Positions 22,035 to 32,500 of a DNA stretch of 64,000 nucleotides are shown one piece after another. Every line of letters begins with the position of its first letter. Position 1 is the first letter of the stretch. The position numbers were made by a program, and so were the translations under genes. Below the pieces are notes generated by a model. It saw nothing but the letters and a program-made list of their open reading frames with translations, had not been told where the DNA came from and made no database searches. Source of the stretch: Trichosporon coremiiforme (lineage: Eukaryota; Basidiomycota; Tremellomycetes; Trichosporonales; Trichosporonaceae); the NCBI GenBank assembly GCA_039545355.1, contig BCJJ01000013.1, positions 1,163,980-1,227,979 of the forward strand, given 5' to 3'.

Positions 22035-23395
22035 GCCCCTTACACTTTCTGCTCCCAGCTGGGTGAGCAGGGCATGTTCCTTTTGCGGTCCGGGAAGAGC
22101 GTAGGAGAGGAGACCACACAGGCTAAGGACAAGGGATGTGATCCAATGGCCTGGAAGGCTGAGAACCACCCAAAGCCCCGACCCGGGTCGCTCAAACCGA
22201 AGCGCTTGGGAGTTCTGATACGCAGGCTCGATCACCACTTCGGCCTCACCCTCATCGGACACAGCGTGCACGCATGCAGATCGAGGAGTAATGGAAGCCA
22301 TCTTTTCCGGGGAATGTCCGACCATTGACCAAGTAATTAAACACTTCGGTCTCGTCTTCGGCCCTGGCGACATCGGACAGTAATGTAACCCGAGGGCGTA
22401 GTTATCACGAGCACAGCTCGAGTGAGATTCCCAGACCCATGCTGAACCTTCAGTGTACATGGTCAGCTCGGTGTAGGAACGACCCAGGAAACGCTTCGAG
22501 TGCCCGGATTTGCCAAACAACCACTCTTCCCCAGGAGGAGGAGGAGCGGGTGAGGTTGAAATACCAACCGAGTCTGCGTGTGTGCGTGCTTGCAGAGGGG
22601 TTGCAAACTCTGGTCCTTGGAATTTGTAGAAAATCGATCCCATCACCTCAGGCACGGCGTACGGAAGGCACGGTGAGTACGGCGATCACGCGGCAATCTC
22701 CTACACTCCTAGAACGGACCGGTGTCAGAGCCCTAATCTTGCCGCGCGCGGTCGCCGTTCCTGCTCCGTGGTCGGACTTGCATGACGAGTTGTTGATCAC
22801 GTACACAACGTTCGCCTCTCTGCTCCGCGCGCTCCGTCGCCGCGTCCTGCGTCCTCCGGATTGGACACGCGGACACAGGTGCCTTTTCCTACTACTGGCG
22901 GGTTCCTGCCAAGTCCATGCGCCCACATTGTGCTTCGCGGTCCGCATATCCGGTCGTGTATCAGGTAGTAGCCCGACTTGAAGGTAGTAGCCCGATTGGA
23001 GGTAGTAGCCCGACTGGAGCGGACGATCAAGGCACCAATGCCCCGTGTCAACAATATCTGACGGCATGGCGGAGTTGTTGAGCTTCGGGGATGGTGTCTT
23101 CGGGCGGAACTGAGTTTCTTGGCGGAAGTGCTGCCGCTTCTAGACTCTGGACTTTCAGAGCGAAACGTCACACCGGGGGGGAGGGGCGACTCGCCATCGA
23201 AATCAGGATACATGATGAGGTAGCAGTAACTATATGGATACGAGGCCGGGTTCACCGAACCGGCTGGCCTGAGATGCACAGAAGAGATGTAATGACGTCT
23301 GGCGAAAACGGCAGATACACAAAGCCGCGGGCTTGAGGTGCGGAGGGCACCGCCTGGCGGCTTGAGGCTACGGCGCAAGAGCCTACGCCTTGCAT
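22035..23395. other. Intergenic region with a short tandem repeat
   Basis: No gene is supported here. A long minus-strand open frame (22026-22655) starts inside the tRNA terminator and has unlikely composition. The only structured element is the 18-bp tandem repeat listed separately. Confidence 0.4.
22963..23017 (+). repeat. Three tandem copies of an 18-19 bp unit
   Basis: The unit AGGTAGTAGCCCGACTGG occurs at 22963-22981 (19 bp), 22982-22999 and 23000-23017, with one or two mismatches between copies. Confidence 0.85.
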
Positions 23396-24160
23396 TTACG
23401 TCGAGGGAGCGAGCGGTTGATCCGTATTGACCTCTGGGGATGTCTGGGGCGACTGCTGGATGTAGTGTGCCGACTGTTGGGGGGAGGGGAGGTTGCGATG
23501 CCGTCTGCGAGAGCGCTTCTCCTGGATGGTGTGGTCGACGCGCTCGTTCCAGGGCAGGTTGCCGCGGATCTCCTCGATTAGCCACTGGTCGTCGTAGCGG
23601 TAGAAGAGATTGTCGAACTCGATGATGTTGGCATTGCTCTGGTACTGTAGCTGCAGGCGCGTCGCGACGACGCGCTGCGAAATGTCGGCGACGAGCATGA
23701 CGATCGTGCCCGTGCTATGCCGCGTCGAGACCGGCGCAATCATGTCCTGAATGATGTCACTGTTCCACTTGGCACCGTTGCATGTGCACGTCGGTGAGAG
23801 AAAGAGGCGTAATGTTGAGAACGATTTCATGTTCAGAGCCCGGATATAAGATCGAAACAGCGCCGCCAGGTCCGCACTCGTATTTACATTATGCTGCACG
23901 CGCGCATACATCGACGACGTGTGCAGTATCGGTCGCTCGATCGGAGGCGTGATCTGTGGTCGCTCTGGCCCGCGGTCAAGTGGCTGCAAGCATGTGCTCG
24001 ACGAGGACCCAGATCCCGAGCCAGAGCCGGAACCACACGCCTCGAGTGGTGTCGGCTCGGACGGTGGCGTCATGTACGGCTGTGAGGGCTGCGAGGTATG
24101 CGAGGCCTGCTGGCCGGACGAGGTGAACTGGTCAAAGTTCAGAGTGTCGAGGTTGACCAT
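23396..24160 (-). CDS. NTF2-like (SnoaL-fold) protein with disordered tails
   Basis: A single exon encodes 254 aa. Residues 1-85 are Ser/Gly/Pro-rich, including a (Gly-Ser) run. Residues about 92-205 look like a cone-shaped NTF2-like domain. It begins with a helix (LAALFRSYIRALNMKSF) and a CTCNG segment. Beta strands follow with TGTIVMLVADISQRVVATRL and IIEFDNLFYRYDDQWLIEEI, the usual strand pattern of fungal SnoaL-like proteins. The tail is basic, then Gln/Ser/Pro-rich. Such domains bind small hydrophobic ligands or act as dimerisation modules; no catalytic residue set can be claimed. The start ATG is the first in frame and has good context (GACCATGG on the reverse strand). Confidence 0.7.
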   Translation of the reverse strand: MVNLDTLNFDQFTSSGQQASHTSQPSQPYMTPPSEPTPLEACGSGSGSGSGSSSSTCLQPLDRGPERPQITPPIERPILHTSSMYARVQHNVNTSADLAALFRSYIRALNMKSFSTLRLFLSPTCTCNGAKWNSDIIQDMIAPVSTRHSTGTIVMLVADISQRVVATRLQLQYQSNANIIEFDNLFYRYDDQWLIEEIRGNLPWNERVDHTIQEKRSRRRHRNLPSPQQSAHYIQQSPQTSPEVNTDQPLAPST

Positions 24161-27100
24161 GGCTCGTGTTTAGCGGCGAGGAAGGAAACAACAGAGGTCA
24201 AAGCGTTGTTGATGGCGGATGGAGGGGGGATAGGGGAAGAGGCTTCTAGATGTCGTCAGTTCGAGGGTCGCACAGTCGCTTTGAGCTCGGCTGCGGCGAA
24301 TCGAGAAGCCTGGTGGCGAATCGGGCGTGGTGGTGAGTAGTGGTGAGTGATGCGGAAGTGCAGCGATTGCGCGGACGATAAGAGTGAGCCGGGCGATGGG
24401 GGTGATGGGGGCGCCGTGCGGTTCCGCTGAGGCCGATTGCCGGGATCTTGAGTGTGCGTTTTTCGTGCCGCTGAAGAGGTCGAAGGACGGGCGGAACGGG
24501 GTATGCACCGTGTGGACCCAAAAGCGAGGCGCAGGGATGAGCCTGACGGCAGTCGCGGGGCGCAGGTACGCAAGTGATGCTCTAGAGACACCGGGCAACG
24601 GCGAGGCTATTCAGAGGGTGATTGGGCGGTGAAACTAGAGTTGCGCCACGCCGACGACGCCGACACTGGACGACACTGGGTAACACTGGGTTTCGAGACC
24701 ACTGCCGAGGTGGCTGCAGAACGCTGGAACGTTGCGGCGTCCGCAATCCCTGGTGATGACGACTTCGGCCGGTCGTGGGACGGCAGAGAAGTTATTGTCT
24801 GGGCTTTCTGAAATAACGGTGTGGCTTCGCCGGACCCCTTGGCTGTTGGGAGCGTGGGGGTGGGCTCAAGGGGTAGTCAAGAGTCTAGGAGCGAGGTTAA
24901 GTGTGGAAGAGGCGGAAGAGGCGTTCGAGGCGTCTTGCGTTGAAGGCTTGGCCTTTTGTTCTTGAGCGTGCTAAAAGTGCGTGTTCTGGAGCCCCCGCCA
25001 CTGACGAGAAACGCCCAACAAGTTCACCAAAAGCTATCGGTTAACGCTGCCAGCTGCACATCCAGCGGTCAGCGTGTCTTGTCCGTATGGAGGTATGGAA
25101 GGTTGAGAGGGGTAAGGGGCCGAGTGGACGGCGAGGAAGGCGTGGCGCAGGTGCAAGATAGGGGTGGAGTAGGCTGAGCTAAGCCGAAAAGCGACGAAGG
25201 GCGTGTGTGCGTGTGTGTGTGAGTTGAGCGCGCCGTGAAGTTCTCGGCGTGCGTAAAGTGAGTTATGTGAGGTGGTGTAGGCGAAGAAGCATGCGAGCCC
25301 GGCAGACAAGTAGACCGCTGTCTTGGTAGATGGTACAAGACGGGGTGGAGTAGGCGAGGAATGTCGGCTTCGGATCAATCGGCTGGCAGATAGCGTACTA
25401 GCTTACAGATGCAGGATGTGTCACGGGTATCGCAGGCGCTAAGGAAGGAGGTGTCAGACGGAGCGACGATGGCGCTGGCGGTAGATGTATGCTTTCAAGG
25501 TGGCCGACGGCGACGAGGTGATGAAGTTTGAGTAAGGAAACGGCTAAAGCTGCGGAATGCGTTTCGATATTTGGAGGGTCGCGGCTTGCGATGCCTGGTG
25601 TCGCACGGCTCGCGGCGTAGATAAGCCTCCGCAGTCGTGGTCTGGATCGAAGCAAGAATGGGAGGAAGGTGAGTAATGAGGGTGATATTATCGAGCGTCG
25701 AGTGGTTGAAGATGAGTCGCGAGTGAGTCGGGCGAGTGGATGCATGTCGAGCATGTCGAGGATTGCAGGGGGCATGACGCGGGCAGGGTTTCTACCCAGG
25801 CTCCAGGGAGTAGGGACTGAGGAGGGCCAGGTAAAGGATCGGCTGAGCGAACAGGCTGCTAGGGCTCGGTGAGCATGACACGGCGCGGCCCTGCATGTCC
25901 AGGTCTTTCACCGGAGAGATCAGGAGATCTGCTCTCTGTGATCTCCTGATCACGCGTGGACCCTGGCCAAACACAACTGTCCGCTAGCGCTGTACGGCAC
26001 TCTACGCCGTCGCCCAGCCGAAACCAATTAATCTTGCATACCAATTCTACGTTCCGCGCCTGTCCAAACGTACCTCAGGCGCTCGTTCCAGCAAAGTCCG
26101 CAGGTCAACTCTCTCTCCCATGGGCTGAACACCCGGCGCTCTCTCGGCGCAGATAGAGTGTCTCGCAACAGCGAGCATGACACTATTAAAGAATGGCGCG
26201 CCTCACACTGGCGGAGCCACTTCCTGCTGACTATTCTGCGCCTCCGCGTGCGTCTGTTGGAACTGTCACATCCGTGGAGCTGGAACAACTAGAAGACAAG
26301 GATACAAATGCAGGGAGGCACTACCTGGTGTCCGAGATTGCGAAGTGACAGCCTGCTGAACACGCAATTGACAAAACCGTCCTGTCAGGAAGCCTGGCAT
26401 CGAGGAATCGGGTACGTTGGGTACGTTGAGACGATACCAGCGGCCGTTCCAAAGCACGCGCGGTAGTCTCCACCAGGATCCACTCACGTCTCACATGTCC
26501 GCGCGCCCGCATGGTCGCGCATGGTACAACAGTGCAGATGCCCGAGTGACTAGCAGCAGGTGACCGAGTCGTTCTGTGACCGAGTCCTGCATGGGCTGTA
26601 CTGCACTGGCATCTGCGGCAAATAGACGGACGGGGTACGGGGTTCTAAGCGAGCCCATACCCGTTCCCATGAAGCATCTACTGCCCGTCTGCTTGCCAGG
26701 AGACTCTCTTGACGGCAGCGCCAAGCCCAAAGCGCGACAGCACTCGGACAAGAGCGTGCTGATCGGTCGGGGAACATCCACAGCCGCGCCGCGCGCATAA
26801 TCCATGTCAGTCTCACCATTTGACCCCCTTCACCTCCAACATCTAACAACACCAAGGGGCTTCGGGGCATCGGGCCATCGGGAGTAGCTGGGATAACGTA
26901 CCATTGAGAGCTTCTCTTGCTCGATCAGGAGGTGTACCGAGGCCCCGTACCCCCCTTGCCCCCGTGGTCGCGCGCTTATGACTGGCGGTCTGCGAGCCAT
27001 GCACCCCTTTGACTCTTTTGACCCCTTCCGCGGTTTGGCTCTGGCATTCCAAAGGGTACTGCAGGTACCGAAGCCCGACGAGGGCACGACGGTACAAGGG

Positions 27101-29569
27101 GGATCAGCGGTATCCGCCATAGGCCCATAGGCTCGGATTGGCTGTGTCTGAATGCCAGAGGGTGCTTGCGCTGTGCGGGTGCTCGTCCGCTTGCTGTGCC
27201 GTGCCAATTAGAGTGTGCATGCCGCCTGCACGTCCTGCATGCCCGAGCCGCGCAAACATCGCAACTGGAGGCAAGAGATGTCGGGGAGTGCGTAATGATC
27301 GTCGCTGACATTTAATTAGTCCACACCCTGAACGGCTCGCTTAGCGTTAGCTCCGTTGAACCATCTTGCCTCTCAGCTCTCAGTCCGCCGGACGAGGCAA
27401 GCTGGGCATTACCCCAACGCCTCGTTGGATCGCCAAGATCAATATCTGGGCGTTCAACACGCATATCTATGGCTTCGCTTGCTGTCCTTCTCCCTTGCAC
27501 TTGCCCGCTATCAGAGTCACCTGCTATCAGCTGTCGGCGGTGAGGAGGGGGCTGGACGGAGGAGGGAAGTGGAGGCAAGCGGAGGTGGCCATCGCCGATA
27601 CCCCTGCCTGACACCCCGGGTCACCGAGAGAAGAACCCAATGACCCATGGCCCAGGTCGCCCAGGTCTTCGCCGAGCAGACCCCTGCGTCGCCCGTAGTC
27701 CGACACCGGGCCCCGACTTTGCTGCGGGGCGCATGCCGCAACCTGGGATGAAGGCGGATACTCCGAGCACGGCATCTTCCAGCCAGACCCCATCTCCCCA
27801 TCATCCACCTCACAATTAGGCGGAAGCCGCGCTTTCGGTCTCGTGTACCGGTGCGACTGCAATGCTGGGAATGCTGCATGGCCTACATACCTTTGGGACG
27901 TGCTAGCGTGACGGACTCAAAGAGGGAGGTGCGCGCCGTAGATTCATACCCCGGCACAGTGAATGGCAGCCTGGCCAGCCAGGTGAGGCTGAGACGAGGG
28001 ATCGACGCTCAAGTCGAGACTCGAGACTCGAGCCTCGGTGCAGCGGACGACGTCATAGGTCGTCTCCCCTCCAACCTAACAGCAGCTCAAGAGACATCCC
28101 GACGCCCCGGACCCACGGACGGTGCAGGAATGGCGCAACCGTATTTGTAAATGATACTCCAAGAAAGCAAGCTCGTACTGCGTACGTCCCCGCCGGCGAT
28201 GGGCCACTAGGACGGCAGATCTAGACCGGAAAGGAGGGCAGAGTGCGGAGCCTAAGGCACCGGGCTTGGGCGTGGTGGGATCTCGCCCTCGCCCGGTTCG
28301 CTTCGCGCCTGAAGTCAGTACAGGCGGATATCCAGCACAGTGGTGGGATTCAGCCAGCCCGGAGCAACTAAGATCTGCCTGTGCATGGTGCGAGATTTGC
28401 CGGCGTTCTCCCGCCATCCCTCCACTCCACCTTCTCCACGGAAGCCAGTACACGCCTCTCCTTCACCTTCTTGCCTCCTCGAACTGCCGTCGCGAATTGA
28501 ATCCGTCAGACTCCAGTTTCCGCCAGCCAGAATCGTTACGGGGACACTGACTTTATTGATGTCGAAAGACTGCGAGATCTCCAGCGTACCCCTCGACAGC
28601 GCACCATCGTACACATCGGCACTCCAGCTCGAGATATGCTGCAGCCTCGATCTGGCTCCAGCCTCGTTCAGCACTATGGCAAGATTTGGCAGTCGATCCA
28701 TTTCGGTTCATGTCGATCGAGTCGATCCGCCGCTCGTCCTCAACGGCGGGCGGCGTTCGCCTCAGGGGAGAGACACCTGGGTTTGCAGTCCGCGGCCCGC
28801 GGTTGTACGCCTGTGCAAGTTTCCCGACTCGCAGGTGCACGCAGGTACGGGCAGGTACACATGGGAAATCTGCAGGTCTGCAGAGAAGTGGAGGAGGTCG
28901 ACGAGCCAGGCCCAATCAGATAAGCAAAGATAACGATAGCCGCGGCTAACCATGACTCTTCGGCTCTGACGGCTTGAGTATCCCTGGACTCACCACAGAA
29001 CTGGCGCTGGACGGACACGCCATTGCCCTTCACGACGTCAGCGTCACTTGACCCATGCGCCGTCTCCCTGTTGGTCATCTCAATCCTGCGCGGCTATCTG
29101 GTGGTTAATGGCGTATGGCACCGCCTCGCATCGTTCAGCCGCTGACAACACTGACTGCTTTCCACTCAGACAATGCAGCAGCGCACCAGCGACTCGTAAT
29201 TGTTACAAGCCACATCCATACCAATACCAATGAGATTCTAAATGAAAATGAGACTAATGATGGAAAACTACGACCCAAAATTTCGTTAAAAAAGTAAGAG
29301 ACAACTGATGAGACAGTAGAATTGGTGGAAAAAAGATACTACAACCTTGTAACAACTGATGATACCGGGATAAATGAGAGTTGACTCCGAGAGAGTGTGT
29401 TGGTGTGTGCTTGCTTGTTGATAATCCGAGATTTTGAAACGTTGTTTTGAATGGTGTGTGACTCGCGAGATGACTCAAGCGAGTGGACGCGCTAGGATCG
29501 GTTTGGTGGAAGACCGATGGTGGTGGTGGCTGGAGTGGATGTTCACGTCAACCGCCAGGCGCCGGCACG
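24161..29569. other. 5.4-kb gene-poor region
   Basis: This is the longest stretch without a supported gene. Its open frames are short or lack conserved-looking content and splice logic. It lies upstream of the NTF2-like gene and downstream of the giant PH-domain gene. It contains a strong hairpin at 25918-25951 and GT-rich tracts near 25200. It could be a long regulatory region, a non-coding RNA locus or a decayed gene; the sequence does not decide. Confidence 0.4.
25918..25951. repeat. Perfect 12-bp inverted repeat with a 10-nt loop
   Basis: GATCAGGAGATC (25918-25929) is followed after TGCTCTCTGT by its exact complement GATCTCCTGATC (25940-25951). Confidence 0.9.
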
Positions 29570-32500
29570 CTACGCCGGGGCGGCGGGTAAGGGTCTCTTC
29601 TCATCGGGCTTGGGTGCCGGAGGAGGGACGAGAATGTTGGCAAAAGGTCCCTTGGCCGGAGGCGGAACGGGCTTCTGCTCCTTGGGCTTGTCGTCCTTGG
29701 GCTTGGGCTTGTCGTCCTTCTTCGGCGGGTCCTTTTTGGGCAGGCCCTGGTTGTCAATGAAGGCGAGGGCGTCCTTGATCTGCTGGCGGACATTCTTCTG
29801 CTCCTCCTTCAGATCGCCGAGCGTCTTCATCTCCTTCGCGACCTCGCCGGAAAGCGCCTTCTTGAACTCCTCAACGTGGTTGTTGACGTTCATCGAGGTC
29901 GCGGCCTGCATCGCCTCGATAAAGCGCACACGCTCGCCCTTGATCTCCGCTGAGAGGTCGGTGGCGACAGCACGTAGGAGGTTTTCGTGGTCCTGGCGCT
30001 GCTTCTCCATCATGTCGCGGAGCTCCTTGTACACGCTCTCGTGCTTCTTGATCTGCTCCGCCTGGTCGGCGAGCATCTTGTGGATGTCCGGGACCATACC
30101 CTTGGGAGCGCCCTTCTCGTCCTTGTCAACGAGCCCGTTCATCTTCTTGCTGATGCCGTCCAACTCGCCGCCGGCCTTTTCAGAATACTGCTGAAGCCAC
30201 TTGTTCAAGTCGCCCAGATACTTGCCGACATCGCCGATCTGCTTCTGCTGCACGTCGCTGCCCTCCTTCTGAGCAGTGAGCAGCTTGTGCACCTCGTCGA
30301 GCTTGTCGGGCTTCGGCTCCTCCTTCTTGCCGTCCTTCGGGGCGTCCTTCGCATCCTTGGGAGCGTCCTTGGGCGCATCCTTGGGCTTGTCACCTCCCTT
30401 GGCGTCCTTGGGAGCATCCTTCGGCTTGTCGCCGCCCTTCGCGTCCTCGGTCTTCATGTTTCCGAGCACGGCGGCCGGCTTGTCGTCCTTCTTCTCCTCC
30501 TCCTTCTTGGCGTCCTTGGGAGCGTCCTTCGGTGCGTCCTTGGGTTTGTCACCGCCGCCATCCTTAGGCTTGTCACCGCCCTTGGGGGCATCCTTGGGGG
30601 CATCCTTGGGGGCATCCTTGGGGGCATCCTTGGGAGCGTCCTTAGCGGCAGGAGCGTCCTTCGGCTTGTCGCCGCCACCAGCCGCCTTGTCCTTCGGAGC
30701 ATCCTTGGCGGCAGCGGCACCGGCAGCGCCGCCAGCAGCGCCAGCGGCAGCGGCCTTGACAGCCTCTTTGGCAGCTTCCTTCGCGCCCTCCTTCGGTGCA
30801 TCACCCTTGCCGCCGTCCTTGGGGGCGTCCTTGGCGGCGGCGCCATCCTTTGGCTTGTCGCCGCCAGGTCCGTCCTTGGCGATGTTAGCCATGGCGGGCG
30901 CCATGTTGCCGGCCGCCATGGCGTCCTGGACATCGGCGAGCTCCTTCTGGCGCTGAAGCATCACCTGGATGAGGACCGCAAGAGCGTCGAGCTTTTGGTG
31001 AACCTCGCCGGGAATGCCGTCCGTATGGTCGCCGGGCGCGGGAGGCAGCGCCTTCTCGCCAGGGGTCATGCCCTTTGAGAGAGCATCGAGACGTTCAGAG
31101 AGCTCGGGGTGCGGGCGGAGAGTCGAGGCTTCGACGGCTTGCAGGGCGCTCTGTACGCCGGCCATGTCCATCGCAATAGTGTCGAGTCGCTTAGAGAGGT
31201 CGGGGTGGATGGCACCGTCGGCGCCACCTCCACCGATCTTGCCGGCAAGGTCGCGGACTTCAGCACGGAGCTCGTTCAGCTGAGTCGAGATTTCGGCAAT
31301 CGGATCGGCCTTCTTCTCATCACCGCCATCGCCGCCCTTGCCGCCATCCTTAGGGGCATCCTTGGCGGCACCGGCAGCAGCTCCACCAGCGGCCCCGGCA
31401 GCAGCGGCCTTGCCGGCGTCCTTGGCAGCATCCTTAGGAGCGTCGCCCTTAGCGCCGTCCTTAGGAGCGTCCTTGGGCTTGTCACCGGCCGGGGCGTCCT
31501 TAGCGGCCTCCTTCGGAGCGTCGCCCTTTGGGGCGTCACCTTTCGGAGCGTCACCCTTCGGAGCGTCTTTCTCCTTGGCCATGTTGCCGTACTCGACCGC
31601 GGCAGCCGTACCCTTGGGCTCGAAGTTGGGCGCGTCTTTCTTCTCCTCCTTGGACTCCTTCTTCTTCTCCTTCTCCTCCTCCTTCTCATGAGCCTTGTGC
31701 GCGAGGGCACCGGCGGCGAGTCCCCCAGCCGCAGTGGCCAGAGCAGGCATGGCCTTCTCCATGAGACCGCCGCCACCACCACCGCCGCTGTCGGCTTTGG
31801 CAGGCTTCTCAGCCGCGGGAGCCTCGGCAGGCTTGTCGCCGGGTACGTTGGCGACGGAAGACACAGGCGGGCCGCTACCACCCTTCCTAAGGATGCTGCG
31901 GGAAGCCTTTGGACCACCGCCGGAATCGCCCGCGTCGTCTTCCGATGCCATGTTGCCGTACGAGCGGACCGGAGGCTCGCCACCACCGCTGCCGCCACCT
32001 GCACTTTCGGCCGGAGGGCGCGAGAAGATGAGAGGCGCGGGGATGCCCTTTGGGTTGTCTTTGGCGGGCTTGTCGGCAGCCGTCGTGGTAGCAGCTGGAG
32101 CGGCCGCGGGGGCAGCGGCAGGCGCTACATTGGCAGCGGGGGCGGCCGCAGGAGCAGCAGCCGGCGCAGCAGCGGGAGCCGCCGTCGGCGCGACGGAAGG
32201 AGCGACAGCCGCGACCGGGTAAGGGACGACGGCCGGGGCAGCTGTAGGAGCGACTGAAGCGGGAGGAGCGACGGACGGCGCACCACCACCTAACCAGGGA
32301 ATCGCCGCGGCCGGGATGGCGGCAGCAGCAGCCGGGGCCGCAGAGGACGCGGGCATGTTCCCGACGAGCTTGGAAGGGCGGTCGTCGTCGTTCTTTTTGG
32401 ACTTGGAGTCAGACTCAACGATCTTGATGACCTCCGGATTCGGCGTCTTCTTGCCAAATTCAACCGGATCGGCGTGGTCCTTGTGGTCGTCCACTAGCTT

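Noticed and set aside
22026..22655. 209-codon minus-strand open frame beside the tRNA
   Set aside because: It runs into the tRNA terminator, has no recognisable family and its composition looks random.
29987..32257. Long plus-strand open frames (363 and 382 codons) opposite the giant PH gene
   Set aside because: They mirror the Lys/Asp/Ala/Pro repeat codons of the minus strand, giving Leu/Gly/Val-rich low-complexity sequence with no domain. They are shadows of the real gene.
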